NCBI GenBank assembly: GCA_002067705.1
Contig: MVRL01000089.1
Coordinates: 51,209-115,208, forward strand
Reading direction: 5' to 3'
Source of the DNA: Methanosaeta sp. PtaU1.Bin112
Lineage (GTDB): Archaea > Halobacteriota > Methanosarcinia > Methanotrichales > Methanotrichaceae
Length of the DNA: 64,000 bases
Made by a program: the position numbers and the translations under genes. The notes under the pieces were generated by a model. That model was not told where the DNA came from and did no database searches. It saw nothing but the letters and a program-made list of their open reading frames with translations. Shown here one piece after another: positions 8,418-17,100 of this stretch (within the stretch, counting starts at the first letter, position 1; every line of letters begins with the position of its first letter).

Positions 8418-9032
8418 ATGTATGTAGGCCGAATAGTCATAGTAGGCCGCAGCAGAGGAAGGAGCTTTGTCGCTTACAGAGTCTCCTCCCGTTCTTTTCC
8501 TAATCGCAGGGCTGAGGTGCGCGGTCAGAGCATCCTGGTCTCGCCTCTGGACAGCGCTGATTTGGCCAGGAATCCGTACATAGCCTACAACTGCATCCGC
8601 GCCGCCGGCGACTTTGCGGTGGTGAGCAATGGCACCCATACCGACATGATCTTTGAGAGGATCCAGGATGGACAGCAGCCATTGGATGCCATGGTCCTCA
8701 GTCTGGCGGCTTACGGCTATGAGAGAGATGAGCTTGATACCCCGCGCATTGCGGGCGTGGTGCGAGCGGATCATGCATGGCTGGGCATCGCCAGGAAGGA
8801 TGAGCTGCGGGTCAAGCAGTTTGATCTCTTGGAGGATCGGTCTCTTCTGGTGGCGACTTATGAGAAGACCGACTTTGAGGCGATAGCGCTGGGGGCGGAG
8901 TCAGCCGGGCAGGCGGCAAAAGCAGCGTTTGATCTTCCTCTGGAGAGGCCGGTCTGTGCTGCTGCCGCGTTTGCAGAGCCGGCAAATGTGGTGGGCAGCG
9001 GATTTGAACTGGATGTCTTCAATCCGAGATAG
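8418..9032 (+). CDS. purO: Archaeal IMP cyclohydrolase PurO
   Basis: A 204-residue archaeal-type IMP cyclohydrolase, which closes the purine ring of FAICAR to give IMP and replaces the cyclohydrolase half of bacterial PurH. Recognised by MYVGRIVIVGRS, FVAYRVSSRSFPNR, YIAYNCIRAAGDFAVVSNG and the following HTD. Length fits the family. It begins 2 bases after porB and ends 23 bases before ftr, so a purine gene is embedded between two central-carbon genes in a single transcription unit. Both PurO and Ftr handle one-carbon chemistry (FAICAR arises by formyl transfer), which may or may not explain the linkage. Confidence 0.88.
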   Translation: MYVGRIVIVGRSRGRSFVAYRVSSRSFPNRRAEVRGQSILVSPLDSADLARNPYIAYNCIRAAGDFAVVSNGTHTDMIFERIQDGQQPLDAMVLSLAAYGYERDELDTPRIAGVVRADHAWLGIARKDELRVKQFDLLEDRSLLVATYEKTDFEAIALGAESAGQAAKAAFDLPLERPVCAAAAFAEPANVVGSGFELDVFNPR

Positions 9033-9055
9033 AAACAAGATTGTTGAGGGATGAT

Positions 9056-9946
9056 ATGGAAATCAATGGTGTTCAGATCGAAGATACCTTTGCAGAAGGC
9101 TTTCCCATAAAGATGGCAAGGGTTACCGTTACAGCAGTGACGGAGCATTGGGCTACCGAGGCGGCGCGTGAGGCCACTGGATTCGGCACGTCGGTGATCG
9201 GATGCTCGGCAGAGGCCGGAATCGAGGGCATCGTCGGTGGCGATGAGACGCCGGACGGCAGGCCGGGAGTCAATATCCTGATCTGCAACATGGGCTACAA
9301 GAACCTGGAAAACTCGCTCCTCTTCCGGATCGGCCAGTGCATTCTGACTGCCCCTACCGCAGCGGCTTTTTCCGGCATGCCTGATGCGGAAAAGCAGTTT
9401 GATACCGGCAAGAAGCTGTCCTTCTTTGGCGACGGATTCCAGAAGCAAGTGGAATCGAATGGCAGAAACGTCTGGAGGATACCCCTCATGTCAGGGGACT
9501 TCATCGTCGAGCAGAGTTTCGGAGCCGTAGACGGAATAGCAGGCGGCAATTTCCTCATCCTCGCCCAGAACCAGGCGGCAGGCCTGATGGCGGCTGAGGC
9601 GGCAGTAGGTGCCATCGGCAAGGTAAAGGGCGTCATAACTCCCTTCCCCGGCGGCGTTGTTGCCAGCGGCTCCAAGGTGGGCTCGCGGTACAAGTTCCTG
9701 AAAGCCTCTACCAACACCGCCTTCTGTACCTCCCTGCGCGAGGACGGGGTCTGCACTCTGGCCGAGGATGTCTCCGCGGTCTTTGAGATAGTAATAAACG
9801 GCGTGAGCCGCGAGGCCATCTCTGCAGCCATGAAGGCGGGAATAAATGCCGCCTGCCGCGTGCCCGGAGTTCTGAAGATAAGTGCCGCCAACTACGAAGG
9901 AAAGCTCGGCACTCATCAGTTCCCGCTGCATATGGTCCTGGAGTAG
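9056..9946 (+). CDS. ftr: Formylmethanofuran:tetrahydromethanopterin formyltransferase
   Basis: A 296-residue Ftr, which moves the formyl group between formylmethanofuran and tetrahydromethanopterin (or sarcinapterin), the second step of CO2 reduction to methane and part of methyl oxidation. Diagnostic segments: MEINGVQIEDTFAEGFPIK, ATGFGTSVIGC, TPDGRPGVNI, CILTAPTAAAFSGMPDAEK, TPFPGGVVASGSK and the C-terminal GVLKISAANYEGKLG. Start chosen at ATG 9056 with GAGGG just upstream, not the TTG at 9041; this gives the family's usual ~297 residues. An aceticlastic methanogen keeps this pathway for biosynthesis or C1 oxidation. The next gene starts immediately after the stop codon. Confidence 0.96.
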   Translation: MEINGVQIEDTFAEGFPIKMARVTVTAVTEHWATEAAREATGFGTSVIGCSAEAGIEGIVGGDETPDGRPGVNILICNMGYKNLENSLLFRIGQCILTAPTAAAFSGMPDAEKQFDTGKKLSFFGDGFQKQVESNGRNVWRIPLMSGDFIVEQSFGAVDGIAGGNFLILAQNQAAGLMAAEAAVGAIGKVKGVITPFPGGVVASGSKVGSRYKFLKASTNTAFCTSLREDGVCTLAEDVSAVFEIVINGVSREAISAAMKAGINAACRVPGVLKISAANYEGKLGTHQFPLHMVLE

Positions 9947-10468
9947 ATGAGACAGGCGATGACCGAGCAAGAGATCAATGATACCCGGGAAAGGATAAAG
10001 AGCTGGCTGGTCCAGGAAGGGCTCTTCAAAGAAGAGATCGCCCAGGAGCATCTCTTCTTTCAGATAGCTGCAGAGTTTCCTGCAAAATCCGGCCGGCACC
10101 TGTCCATCATTCAGCCCAAAGGCCATGAGGATGTGGTTGTGGTATTCAGCCGGATAAGGCTGGCTGATGCGCATCAGAAGGCTCTGGCCGCTCTGCCTGC
10201 CAAAGAGAGGGAGCGACTCGTCTGGCAGATGCGCTATGATCTTCTCTTCCAGGATTGCAGCTTTGAGATCGAGCCAGGAGGCGGCGATCTGCAGAGCATT
10301 CGCTTTACCCGCGAGATCTATTATGACGGCCTCACCAAGAATGAATTCATGCAGGCCATTAGGAGCAACTTTAAGTGCGAGCTTTATGTGGTCTGGAAGT
10401 TCCAGGAGATCTTTGGGGAAGGGCAGAATGGCAGGATTTCGGGTCCTCCCGAGCCGATGTACAGCTGA
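9947..10468 (+). CDS. Uncharacterised conserved protein, probably DUF2299 family
   Basis: A 173-residue soluble protein starting directly on the base after the ftr stop codon; an ATG at 9959 (MTEQEINDTRERI) is an alternative start. The sequence RERIKSWLVQEGLF, then a beta-rich middle (LSIIQPKGHEDVVVVFSRI) and a helical tail resemble the archaeal DUF2299 proteins, recalled rather than searched. No signal peptide or catalytic motif. It is the last gene of the por-purO-ftr run, and a T-rich terminator follows. Function unknown; position suggests co-expression with C1 metabolism. Confidence 0.6.
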   Translation: MRQAMTEQEINDTRERIKSWLVQEGLFKEEIAQEHLFFQIAAEFPAKSGRHLSIIQPKGHEDVVVVFSRIRLADAHQKALAALPAKERERLVWQMRYDLLFQDCSFEIEPGGGDLQSIRFTREIYYDGLTKNEFMQAIRSNFKCELYVVWKFQEIFGEGQNGRISGPPEPMYS

Positions 10469-10480
10469 GATTTCTCATTG

Positions 10481-10535
10481 GCCGGATGCGATGCCGGATT
10501 TTTTATTTCATTCTCAACTGAGAATTTATTAAAAA
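10481..10535. terminator. Terminator region between convergent genes
   Basis: After the plus-strand operon there is a short GC inverted repeat (CCGG...CCGG, 10483-10498) followed by a six-T run, then a palindrome ATTCTCA-AC-TGAGAAT at 10510-10525 followed by A/T-rich sequence. It lies between the operon end at 10468 and the convergent gene ending at 10553, and could stop transcription from both sides. Confidence 0.5.
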
Positions 10536-10552
10536 ATATATATTAATTCGCT

Positions 10553-11251
10553 TTACATTTCGATCTCGTAAGTCACCAGAACGAAGGATTTGACATCAAC
10601 CGTGCCCAGCGGTGCTGATCCGCCGGAGAGGTCATTAAGTGCCATGGGGTATCCATAATCGGAAATATCTACCACTTTCCCCAGACGCATCCCTTCCGCG
10701 GCTGCCATTGCTGCTGCATTCTCTTTTGCATTGGCTACTGCTTTTGCCCGCGCCTGGGTCGCAGCCTTGCTGGAATCGCTCAAACCGTATCCTGCCACCT
10801 CAGCCTCGGCACCGGCAGAGCGGGCCGCATCCAGCACATGGTTTATTCTTGTTTCATCGGTGCTCTTAAGACGTATGACGATCGATCTTTCCAGTGAAGA
10901 GAGCGAAGTTGTGCCATTATCGCATATTGTGCTGTTGTTTACTCGCTTGCAGACGCGGCTAGTGGACTGAAAGCTGGTCACTCCGCTGGACTGTCCGGGC
11001 ATGATCTCATCATCTTTGACGCCCGCAGCCTTCAGAGCATCAATTACCTGGGTCATCTTCTCCTGGACGGCTGCAGAAGCCTCAGTCATATTTTCGTCGC
11101 CGCTCTGCACCGAGGCGGAAATGATGGCAATATCCGCCGGTACGCTCGCCGTTCCTTCGCCCACAACGGTCAGTGTGGGATTGTTGCCCGCCGCCACTGC
11201 TGGGAGTGCGGCAGCAATCATAATGCCAAATGCTATTACTAACCACTTCAT
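10553..11251 (-). CDS. Secreted SIMPL-domain (DUF541) protein
   Basis: A 232-residue protein with a signal peptide (MKWLVIAFGIMIAAALPAVAA). The mature part is a SIMPL/DUF541 domain: NPTLTVVGEGTASVPADIA at the start, a long helix AVQEKMTQVIDALKAAGV, and the conserved tail with ARAKAVANAKENAAAMA and VVDISDYGYPM. SIMPL proteins are widespread periplasmic or extracytoplasmic proteins, some linked to stress resistance, with no settled biochemical function. Two Cys (VCKRVNNSTIC) could form an extracytoplasmic disulfide. It converges on the ftr operon. Confidence 0.82.
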   Translation of the reverse strand: MKWLVIAFGIMIAAALPAVAAGNNPTLTVVGEGTASVPADIAIISASVQSGDENMTEASAAVQEKMTQVIDALKAAGVKDDEIMPGQSSGVTSFQSTSRVCKRVNNSTICDNGTTSLSSLERSIVIRLKSTDETRINHVLDAARSAGAEAEVAGYGLSDSSKAATQARAKAVANAKENAAAMAAAEGMRLGKVVDISDYGYPMALNDLSGGSAPLGTVDVKSFVLVTYEIEM

Positions 11252-11421
11252 TTAATTCCCCCATGCAGGATTGTCGTCCAGTGATATTAAAAATTCGCTT
11301 GAATGATGAGGCTATCAACAGTATTGGTACTGATGATATCATTTCCTGCGGATGGTGCTTTGCAGCGTATTTCACAAAATTTCAAATAGATGGATGAAAA
11401 ATACAAGGAAGGTGAAATCCT

Positions 11422-12180
11422 GTGAATTCAGATTCAGACCGGCTTGATCCTCAGCCCGATCAGAAGCCCGATGCTCTCGCTGCCATCAGGGAAGACGAAA
11501 AGGAAGAGATTCCGGGAAAAAAGCCCATAGGCGAGATATTCTCCCGAGCCTATGAGATCTACCGGAATAACCCCCTCATGATTGTGCCCTCTCTCATTCC
11601 CATAGCGGCGATCATAGTGGGTCTATTGACCTTTGTGGGCTACATAGGATTGGTCGCTGTCTTCGGAGAAGACGAACCCGTTGCCTTCTCTGTTCTGGCA
11701 GGACTCTTTCTGTTCGTAGTATTTATGATAGTGCTCTTCTTCCTGGCGGAAGGGATGACAATCGAGATGGTCCGGGAAGCGTCCTCGGGAAAAAAGGCGG
11801 ATCTCTCCTCTGCCTGGCAGGCTACAGCCGCCAGGATGGGGCCGCTGGTCGTCACCTCCTTTCTGGCCGGCATAATAGTGGCTCTCGGATATGTGCTCTT
11901 TTTCATTCCCGGCCTGATACTGAGCTTTGCTTTCTACTTCGTGGCCCAGGCGGTGATGATCGATGACAAATCCGGAATGCAGGCTCTGAAAGCAAGCTAC
12001 CGTTTTGTCGAGGCCAATCTTTCCGATGCACTGGTCGTAGTCCTGGTCTCATTGGCCATTGGAGCAATTCTTCCCGGCATCCCTCTCATCGGCCCTCTGA
12101 TCTGCCTGCTCTCACTGCCCTACGTCTACGGTCTGGCCACGTTGCTCTACCTGGACGAGAGGGAGTGCCGGGGAGATTAA
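11422..12180 (+). CDS. Multi-pass membrane protein of unknown function
   Basis: A 252-residue protein with GTG start (11422), preceded by AAGGAAGGTGA. The first ~50 residues are acidic and cytoplasmic (DSDRLDPQPDQKPDALAAI). Six or so membrane segments follow, including SLIPIAAIIVGLLTFVGYIG, LAGLFLFVVFMIVLFF, VVTSFLAGIIVALGYVLFF and a final pair around residues 195-240. The pattern resembles archaeal DUF-type membrane proteins related to the membrane domain of glycerophosphodiester phosphodiesterases, but no catalytic domain is present. A T-run follows at 12210-12216. Role unknown. Confidence 0.68.
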   Translation: MNSDSDRLDPQPDQKPDALAAIREDEKEEIPGKKPIGEIFSRAYEIYRNNPLMIVPSLIPIAAIIVGLLTFVGYIGLVAVFGEDEPVAFSVLAGLFLFVVFMIVLFFLAEGMTIEMVREASSGKKADLSSAWQATAARMGPLVVTSFLAGIIVALGYVLFFIPGLILSFAFYFVAQAVMIDDKSGMQALKASYRFVEANLSDALVVVLVSLAIGAILPGIPLIGPLICLLSLPYVYGLATLLYLDERECRGD

Positions 12181-12207
12181 GGAAGATGAGGGCGGATGCT
12201 ACAAATT

Positions 12208-12218
12208 CCTTTTTTTCG
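12208..12218 (+). terminator. T-run terminator candidate
   Basis: A seven-T run (12210-12216) 30 bases after the stop codon of the membrane-protein gene and 44 bases before the next start. Archaeal RNA polymerase stops readily on such runs. No hairpin was seen. Confidence 0.35.
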
Positions 12219-12259
12219 ACCATCATCTTTAATTTGGGTTTCCCCATGAACTAACAGCC

Positions 12260-13057
12260 ATGAGCAAGATCGGAAAGGCGATAAGACTGGAGCGCATTCT
12301 GGATCGCAAGACTCGCAGAACGGTCATTGTGCCCATGGATCACGGCATATCAGTCGGCCCCATCGCCGGCCTGACGAACATGCCTGCAACAGTGGACAAG
12401 GTGGCCGAGGGCGGAGCCAGTGCCGTTTTGGGACACATGGGCCTGCCGCTGCACGGTCACAGAGGCTATGGGCGCGATATCGGGTTGATCATCCATCTCT
12501 CGGCATCCAGCTCTCTGGGTCCCGATCCCAATCACAAGGTTCTTGTGACTGAGGTGGAGGATGCCATCAGGATAGGGGCTGATGCGGTGAGCATTCACAT
12601 CAACGTGGGTGCAGAGGACGAAGCGGAGATGCTACACGATCTGGGCCGGGTGGCCAGGACCTGCGATCTGTGGGGCATGCCGCTCATCGCCATGATGTAT
12701 CCTCGCGGGCCGAAGGTTAAGTCCGAGCACAATGTGGAGTATGTAAAGCTTGCCGCCAGAATCGGTTCCGAGCTGGGGGCGGACATTGTCAAGACCAACT
12801 ACACCGGCTCTCCTGAGACCTTCAAGGAGGTTGTGCAGGGTTGCAGCGTGCCGGTTGTCATCGCCGGTGGCCCCAAGATGGACACGGAAAAGGACCTTCT
12901 GCAGATGGTCTACGATGCCATATCGGTGGGAGGAGCGGGCGTAGCCTTCGGCAGGAACATTTTCCAGGCTGAGGATCCCACCCTCCTGGTGAGAAAGCTA
13001 TGCAGCGTGGTTCATAAGGGATATACCGCCGAGGAAGCGGAGAAGGTCGTCCTCTAG
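12260..13057 (+). CDS. aroA': 2-amino-3,7-dideoxy-D-threo-hept-6-ulosonate synthase (ADH synthase)
   Basis: A 265-residue class I aldolase-type enzyme (FbaB/LacD-like fold) of the archaeal alternative shikimate route, which joins aspartate semialdehyde with a 6-deoxy-ketohexose phosphate to make ADH, the precursor of 3-dehydroquinate. Markers are [12 protein letters not shown] near the N-terminus, MYPRGPKV, the Schiff-base lysine segment [20 protein letters not shown] and [10 protein letters not shown]. Length matches the family. A plain fructose-bisphosphate aldolase of the same fold is the alternative, but MDHGISVGP with GLTNMP is characteristic of the ADH-synthase branch. It is monocistronic as far as can be seen. 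Confidence 0.85.
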   Translation: MSKIGKAIRLERILDRKTRRTVIVPMDHGISVGPIAGLTNMPATVDKVAEGGASAVLGHMGLPLHGHRGYGRDIGLIIHLSASSSLGPDPNHKVLVTEVEDAIRIGADAVSIHINVGAEDEAEMLHDLGRVARTCDLWGMPLIAMMYPRGPKVKSEHNVEYVKLAARIGSELGADIVKTNYTGSPETFKEVVQGCSVPVVIAGGPKMDTEKDLLQMVYDAISVGGAGVAFGRNIFQAEDPTLLVRKLCSVVHKGYTAEEAEKVVL

Positions 13058-13176
13058 GCCGATCTTCGCACTTATTTTAATTCTGATTTGTCCTGGTGTT
13101 GTATCGGCACTACTATTACTCCTACTTAAGCCATCGACCGCAAGCCTTATCCACTTCCTCTAATACATTAGGATGC

Positions 13177-13947
13177 ATGAAGTCCATCTCTCTCTTTCTC
13201 CTGGCCTTTCTCCTGGCTGCTGTCTCCGTCGCAGCCGGCCAGGATGCCAATTACTGGCTCACTCAGACGCAGAGTGACTACAACAATGGTTCGTACTCTC
13301 TGGCATTGCAGGACATCGATGAGTACCTCGATCTGAACTCCACCGATACCTGGGCCTGGAGCTTCAAGGCCAATCTGCTCAAAGTTATGAAAAGATACAG
13401 CGAAGCTGTGGATAGCTTCGATGAGTTGATCAAGCTTGACGGCTCCAATGCCCAGGCCTACAACGACAGGGCTCTGATTCTCTCCGGCGGGATGAGGCAG
13501 CATGAGGAGGCCCTGGAATCCGTTGAGACGGCTTTGCGGCTCAATCCCAGGAATGCTAACTATTATTTCAATAAAGGAATGATCCTCGAGGAGACGCAAA
13601 GATTCGATGAGGCACTGCAGGCCTACGATCAGGCCGCGGCACTGAATCCGTCCCTTGACATGGCCTGGTACCGGGAGGGCTGGATCCTGGCTTTTCAGGG
13701 CAGCCTCGATGAGTCTCTTCCTCTCCTGGACAAAGCGATAGAGCTCAACCCTAAGAACGCCAATGCCTGGAATGCCAAAGGATTGGTGCTGCAGCAGAAG
13801 GGCTCCCTTGAGGATGCGAAGAGCTGCTTTGAGATGGCTCTGGCTCTGGAGCCTAACAACAGCGAGTTTCAAAGCAATCTGGAAAAAGTGCAGATAAATG
13901 CAGGGGCGGAGCCTGAGAAGACCATCGAGTTTGCAAAGGCTCAGTGA
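13177..13947 (+). CDS. Secreted tetratricopeptide-repeat protein
   Basis: A 256-residue protein. I start at ATG 13177, which gives a clean signal peptide (SISLFLLAFLLAAVSVAAG); an upstream in-frame GTG (13096) would add 27 residues with no recognisable role. About six TPR units fill the rest, e.g. SYSLALQDIDEYLDLNSTD, RYSEAVDSFDELIKLDGSN, RFDEALQAYDQAAALNPSL and SLEDAKSCFEMALALEPNN. TPR proteins are protein-protein scaffolds; secreted ones are abundant in Methanosarcinales and their partners are mostly unknown. A T-run at 13969-13975 follows the stop. Confidence 0.8.
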   Translation: MKSISLFLLAFLLAAVSVAAGQDANYWLTQTQSDYNNGSYSLALQDIDEYLDLNSTDTWAWSFKANLLKVMKRYSEAVDSFDELIKLDGSNAQAYNDRALILSGGMRQHEEALESVETALRLNPRNANYYFNKGMILEETQRFDEALQAYDQAAALNPSLDMAWYREGWILAFQGSLDESLPLLDKAIELNPKNANAWNAKGLVLQQKGSLEDAKSCFEMALALEPNNSEFQSNLEKVQINAGAEPEKTIEFAKAQ

Positions 13948-14003
13948 GATTCAGATATCTTAATAACATTTTTTTGCTATTTTCGCCAATGATTGACAAC
14001 AAT

Positions 14004-14019
14004 AGGAAAGAATTTATAT
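14004..14019 (+). promoter_or_regulatory. TATA/BRE-like promoter of the giant surface protein
   Basis: GGAAAG followed by AATTTATATC is a good archaeal BRE/TATA pair. Expected transcription start is about 14040, leaving a leader of ~70 bases with GGGGAGGG at 14095-14102 ahead of the ATG at 14113. Confidence 0.5.
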
Positions 14020-14112
14020 CAGCACCAATCTTCCGCATAAATTGGCATAGTTTTGTATCAGTTATGCTTGCATCTCTTAGGTTTCTTCGGTCAGGGGGAG
14101 GGAACAAAATCA

Positions 14113-17100
14113 ATGGTATATAAATCGGGCCGCTCGGGAGGGCGCGCGCAGGCGGCATGCAGCCGCAGGTATTGTCTGCAGGATATCATCAAGAGCCTGT
14201 CTCAGAAGAAATGCGGCCAATGGATGCTGCTCCTGGCTCTATTAGCCTTGTTGTTATCGGCCACTGCCCAGGGGTCCTGGGTGAGGGTAGGCGCGTGCAG
14301 CACTCCAGGCATTTCCGAGTATGTCGCCCTCTCAGGCAGCTATGCCTATGTTGCCGTTGGATCTTTGGGCCTGCAGATCATCGATATCAGCAATCCTGCC
14401 AGCCCGTTTATTGTAGGCGCATACAACACTCCAGATTATGCCAACGGCTTGGCCGTCTACGGCAGCTATGCCTATGTGGCTGATGATACTTCGGGCCTGC
14501 AGATCATCGATGTCAGCAATCCATCCAGCCCATTTCTTAAGGGTTCATACAACACACCATATTATGCCTACGGCGTGGCGCTCTCCGACAGCTACGCCTA
14601 TGTTGCCGATGGAGGGGGCCTGCAGATCATCGATGTCAACAACCCTGCCAGCCCGTTTCTTGTAGGTGCATGCAACACACCAGTCTTTGCCATGAGTGTG
14701 GCCCTCTCAGGCAGCTACGCCTATGTTGCCGGTCTTGGGGGCCTGCAGATCATCGATGTCAACAACCCTGCCAGCCCATTTATTATAGGCACATACAACA
14801 CTCCAGGCTTTTCCAGTGGGGTGGCTCTCTCGGGTAGCTACGCCTATGTGGCGAACGATAATTCAGGTCTCAAGATCATTGATGTCAGCAATCCATCCAG
14901 CCCATTTCTTGCAGGCGCATACGATACTCCCGGGAGTGCCTACTGCGTGGCCCTCTCAGGCAGCTACGCCTATGTTGCCGATTTATGGAGCCTTCAGATC
15001 ATCGATGTCAGCAATCCATCCAGCCCATTTCTTGTAGGTGCATACAACGCTCCGGGAGAAGCCTGGGGCGTGGCTCTCTCAGGCAGCTATGCCTATGTGG
15101 CTTATGGATCTTCGGGCCTGCAGGTCCTGACGGAAGGGGCAACTCTGCGGGGAAGGGCCTGGCGGGACGGAAACGGCGATGGCCTGCAGTATGGGGGCGA
15201 GATCGGCGAGGCGAATGTTGCCGTGCAGCTTCTGGACAGCAGCGGGAGTCCCATCGCCGGCAAATCTACGACTACCGGCAGCGATGGCAGCTACGCCTTC
15301 CCGGACCTTGTGCCGGGCGACTACTATGTGCAGTTCACCCAGCCATCAGCAATGGCCTTCAGCCCCAAGGACCAGGGCGCTGACGACAGCATAGACAGCG
15401 ACGTGAATGGCCAGGGCCGAAGCGACAAAATCTCGCTTGATTCCGGCCAGAGCAAGAGCGCTGATGCCGGACTCTATCAGAACTCGATAGTAATAAACGA
15501 AATTTATCCCAATCCGGTGGGAAGCGACAACCAGGCAGGGACAGCATCCTGGGAGCGGGTGGAGCTGAAGAACGTGGGCACCTCGGCCTTCAATGTAGGG
15601 CAGTGGACCATAAGAGATGACGACCTATCCCCTATCCTGGCCACAATTCCCGCAGGCACAATTATCCCGGCAGGGGGTTATCTGGTAGTGCATATTGGTG
15701 GCTCATCCAGCGGTATCAGCAACTCCAAAAATGAACTAGTGCATCTCGACAATTTTGCCGGAGTCGAGATGGACCTGGTAGGCCCTCTAAGTGGAAAAGA
15801 TAAAGAGGGCCTGAGCTACTCATGCATTCCGGACGCATCCGAAAACTGGAATTTCTGGGGCGAACCTACCTTCGGAGGCGACCTTTCCCAATCGAATCTG
15901 CCCGGCGCGCCAAATATGGTTGAGATGGACTACGGCGATGCTCCTGACACCTTCAAGACCTTCCGGTCCAGCGACGGAGCCCGTCACTTTGTGACCGGCC
16001 CCCATCTCGGCTCCAGCGTCGACAATGAGCCGGACGGCCAGCCCTCTCCCGGCGCAGATGGCGACGGAGCCGACGAGGATGGGGCGACGTTCTCAGATCA
16101 TATTATCATTGGCCAGCAGTCCACATTCAGCGTTACCGCCTCCGCTTCGGGCATCCTCCAGGCCTGGATGGATTTCAATGGCGACGGCGACTTTTCCGAT
16201 GCCGGAGAGCAGATCGCTGCAGAGCGGGCGCTCTCAGCCGGCGCTCAGACCGTGAGCTTCTCTGTGCCTGCCGATGCCAAGGCCGGATACACATTCGCCC
16301 GCCTCCGATTCAGCAGCTCGACCGGCCTTGCTTCCTACGGCCCGGCATCTGACGGCGAGGTGGAGGACTACCGGGTGGAGATCAAGTACGGCCTGGGCGA
16401 CTACGTCTGGGTGGATGAAGACGTCGACGGCATCCAGGATGCAGGCGAGATGGGCCTGGAAGGGGTTACTGTAAACTTGAGGGACGAGGCAGATAACATT
16501 GTCGCGAGCCAGACCACCGACGCCGATGGAAAGTACCTCTTTGAGAACCCTGCCGCAGGAGGCTACTATCTGGAATTTCTGCCTCCGCCTGGCTACAGCA
16601 TCACAGCCAAGGATCAAGGCGCTGATAACGGACTTGACAGCGATGTCGATCCTGTTACTCATCGGACAGGGAAGGTTAATGTGGTGTCGGGCAGCACTGA
16701 CTTGTCATGGGATGCCGGTCTCAATCAGCTGGTCTCCATCTCCGGCATGAAATTCCATGACAAAGACGCCAACGGAGAAATGGGCGCTGACGAGCCTCCC
16801 ATCTCCGGCTGGGAGATACAGCTCAAAGACGAGAGCGACAATCTCTTGCAGACCACTACCACCAGCGCGGAGCCTGGCAAAGAGGGGACATACGAGTTTG
16901 TGGACCTGCAGCCTGGCACCTATCGGGTCTACGAGGCTGCAAAGAAAGGATGGGTCCGGACCTATCCCGTAGAGGAGTACTTCACCGTAACCCTGACGGA
17001 CATGCCTTCCCGGGGAAATATGTTCGGCAACAATCAGCTTGCCATCTCCGGCATGAAATTCCATGACAAAGACGCCAACGGAGAAATGGGCGCTGACGAG

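Noticed and set aside
9041..9055. TTG start for ftr at 9041
   Set aside because: ATG 9056 has the better ribosome-binding site and gives the family's length and canonical MEING start.
14281..15130. CRISPR-like array suggested by regularly spaced repeats
   Set aside because: The ~126-bp units are in-frame coding repeats without constant short repeats and unique spacers; no cas genes are present anywhere in the window.
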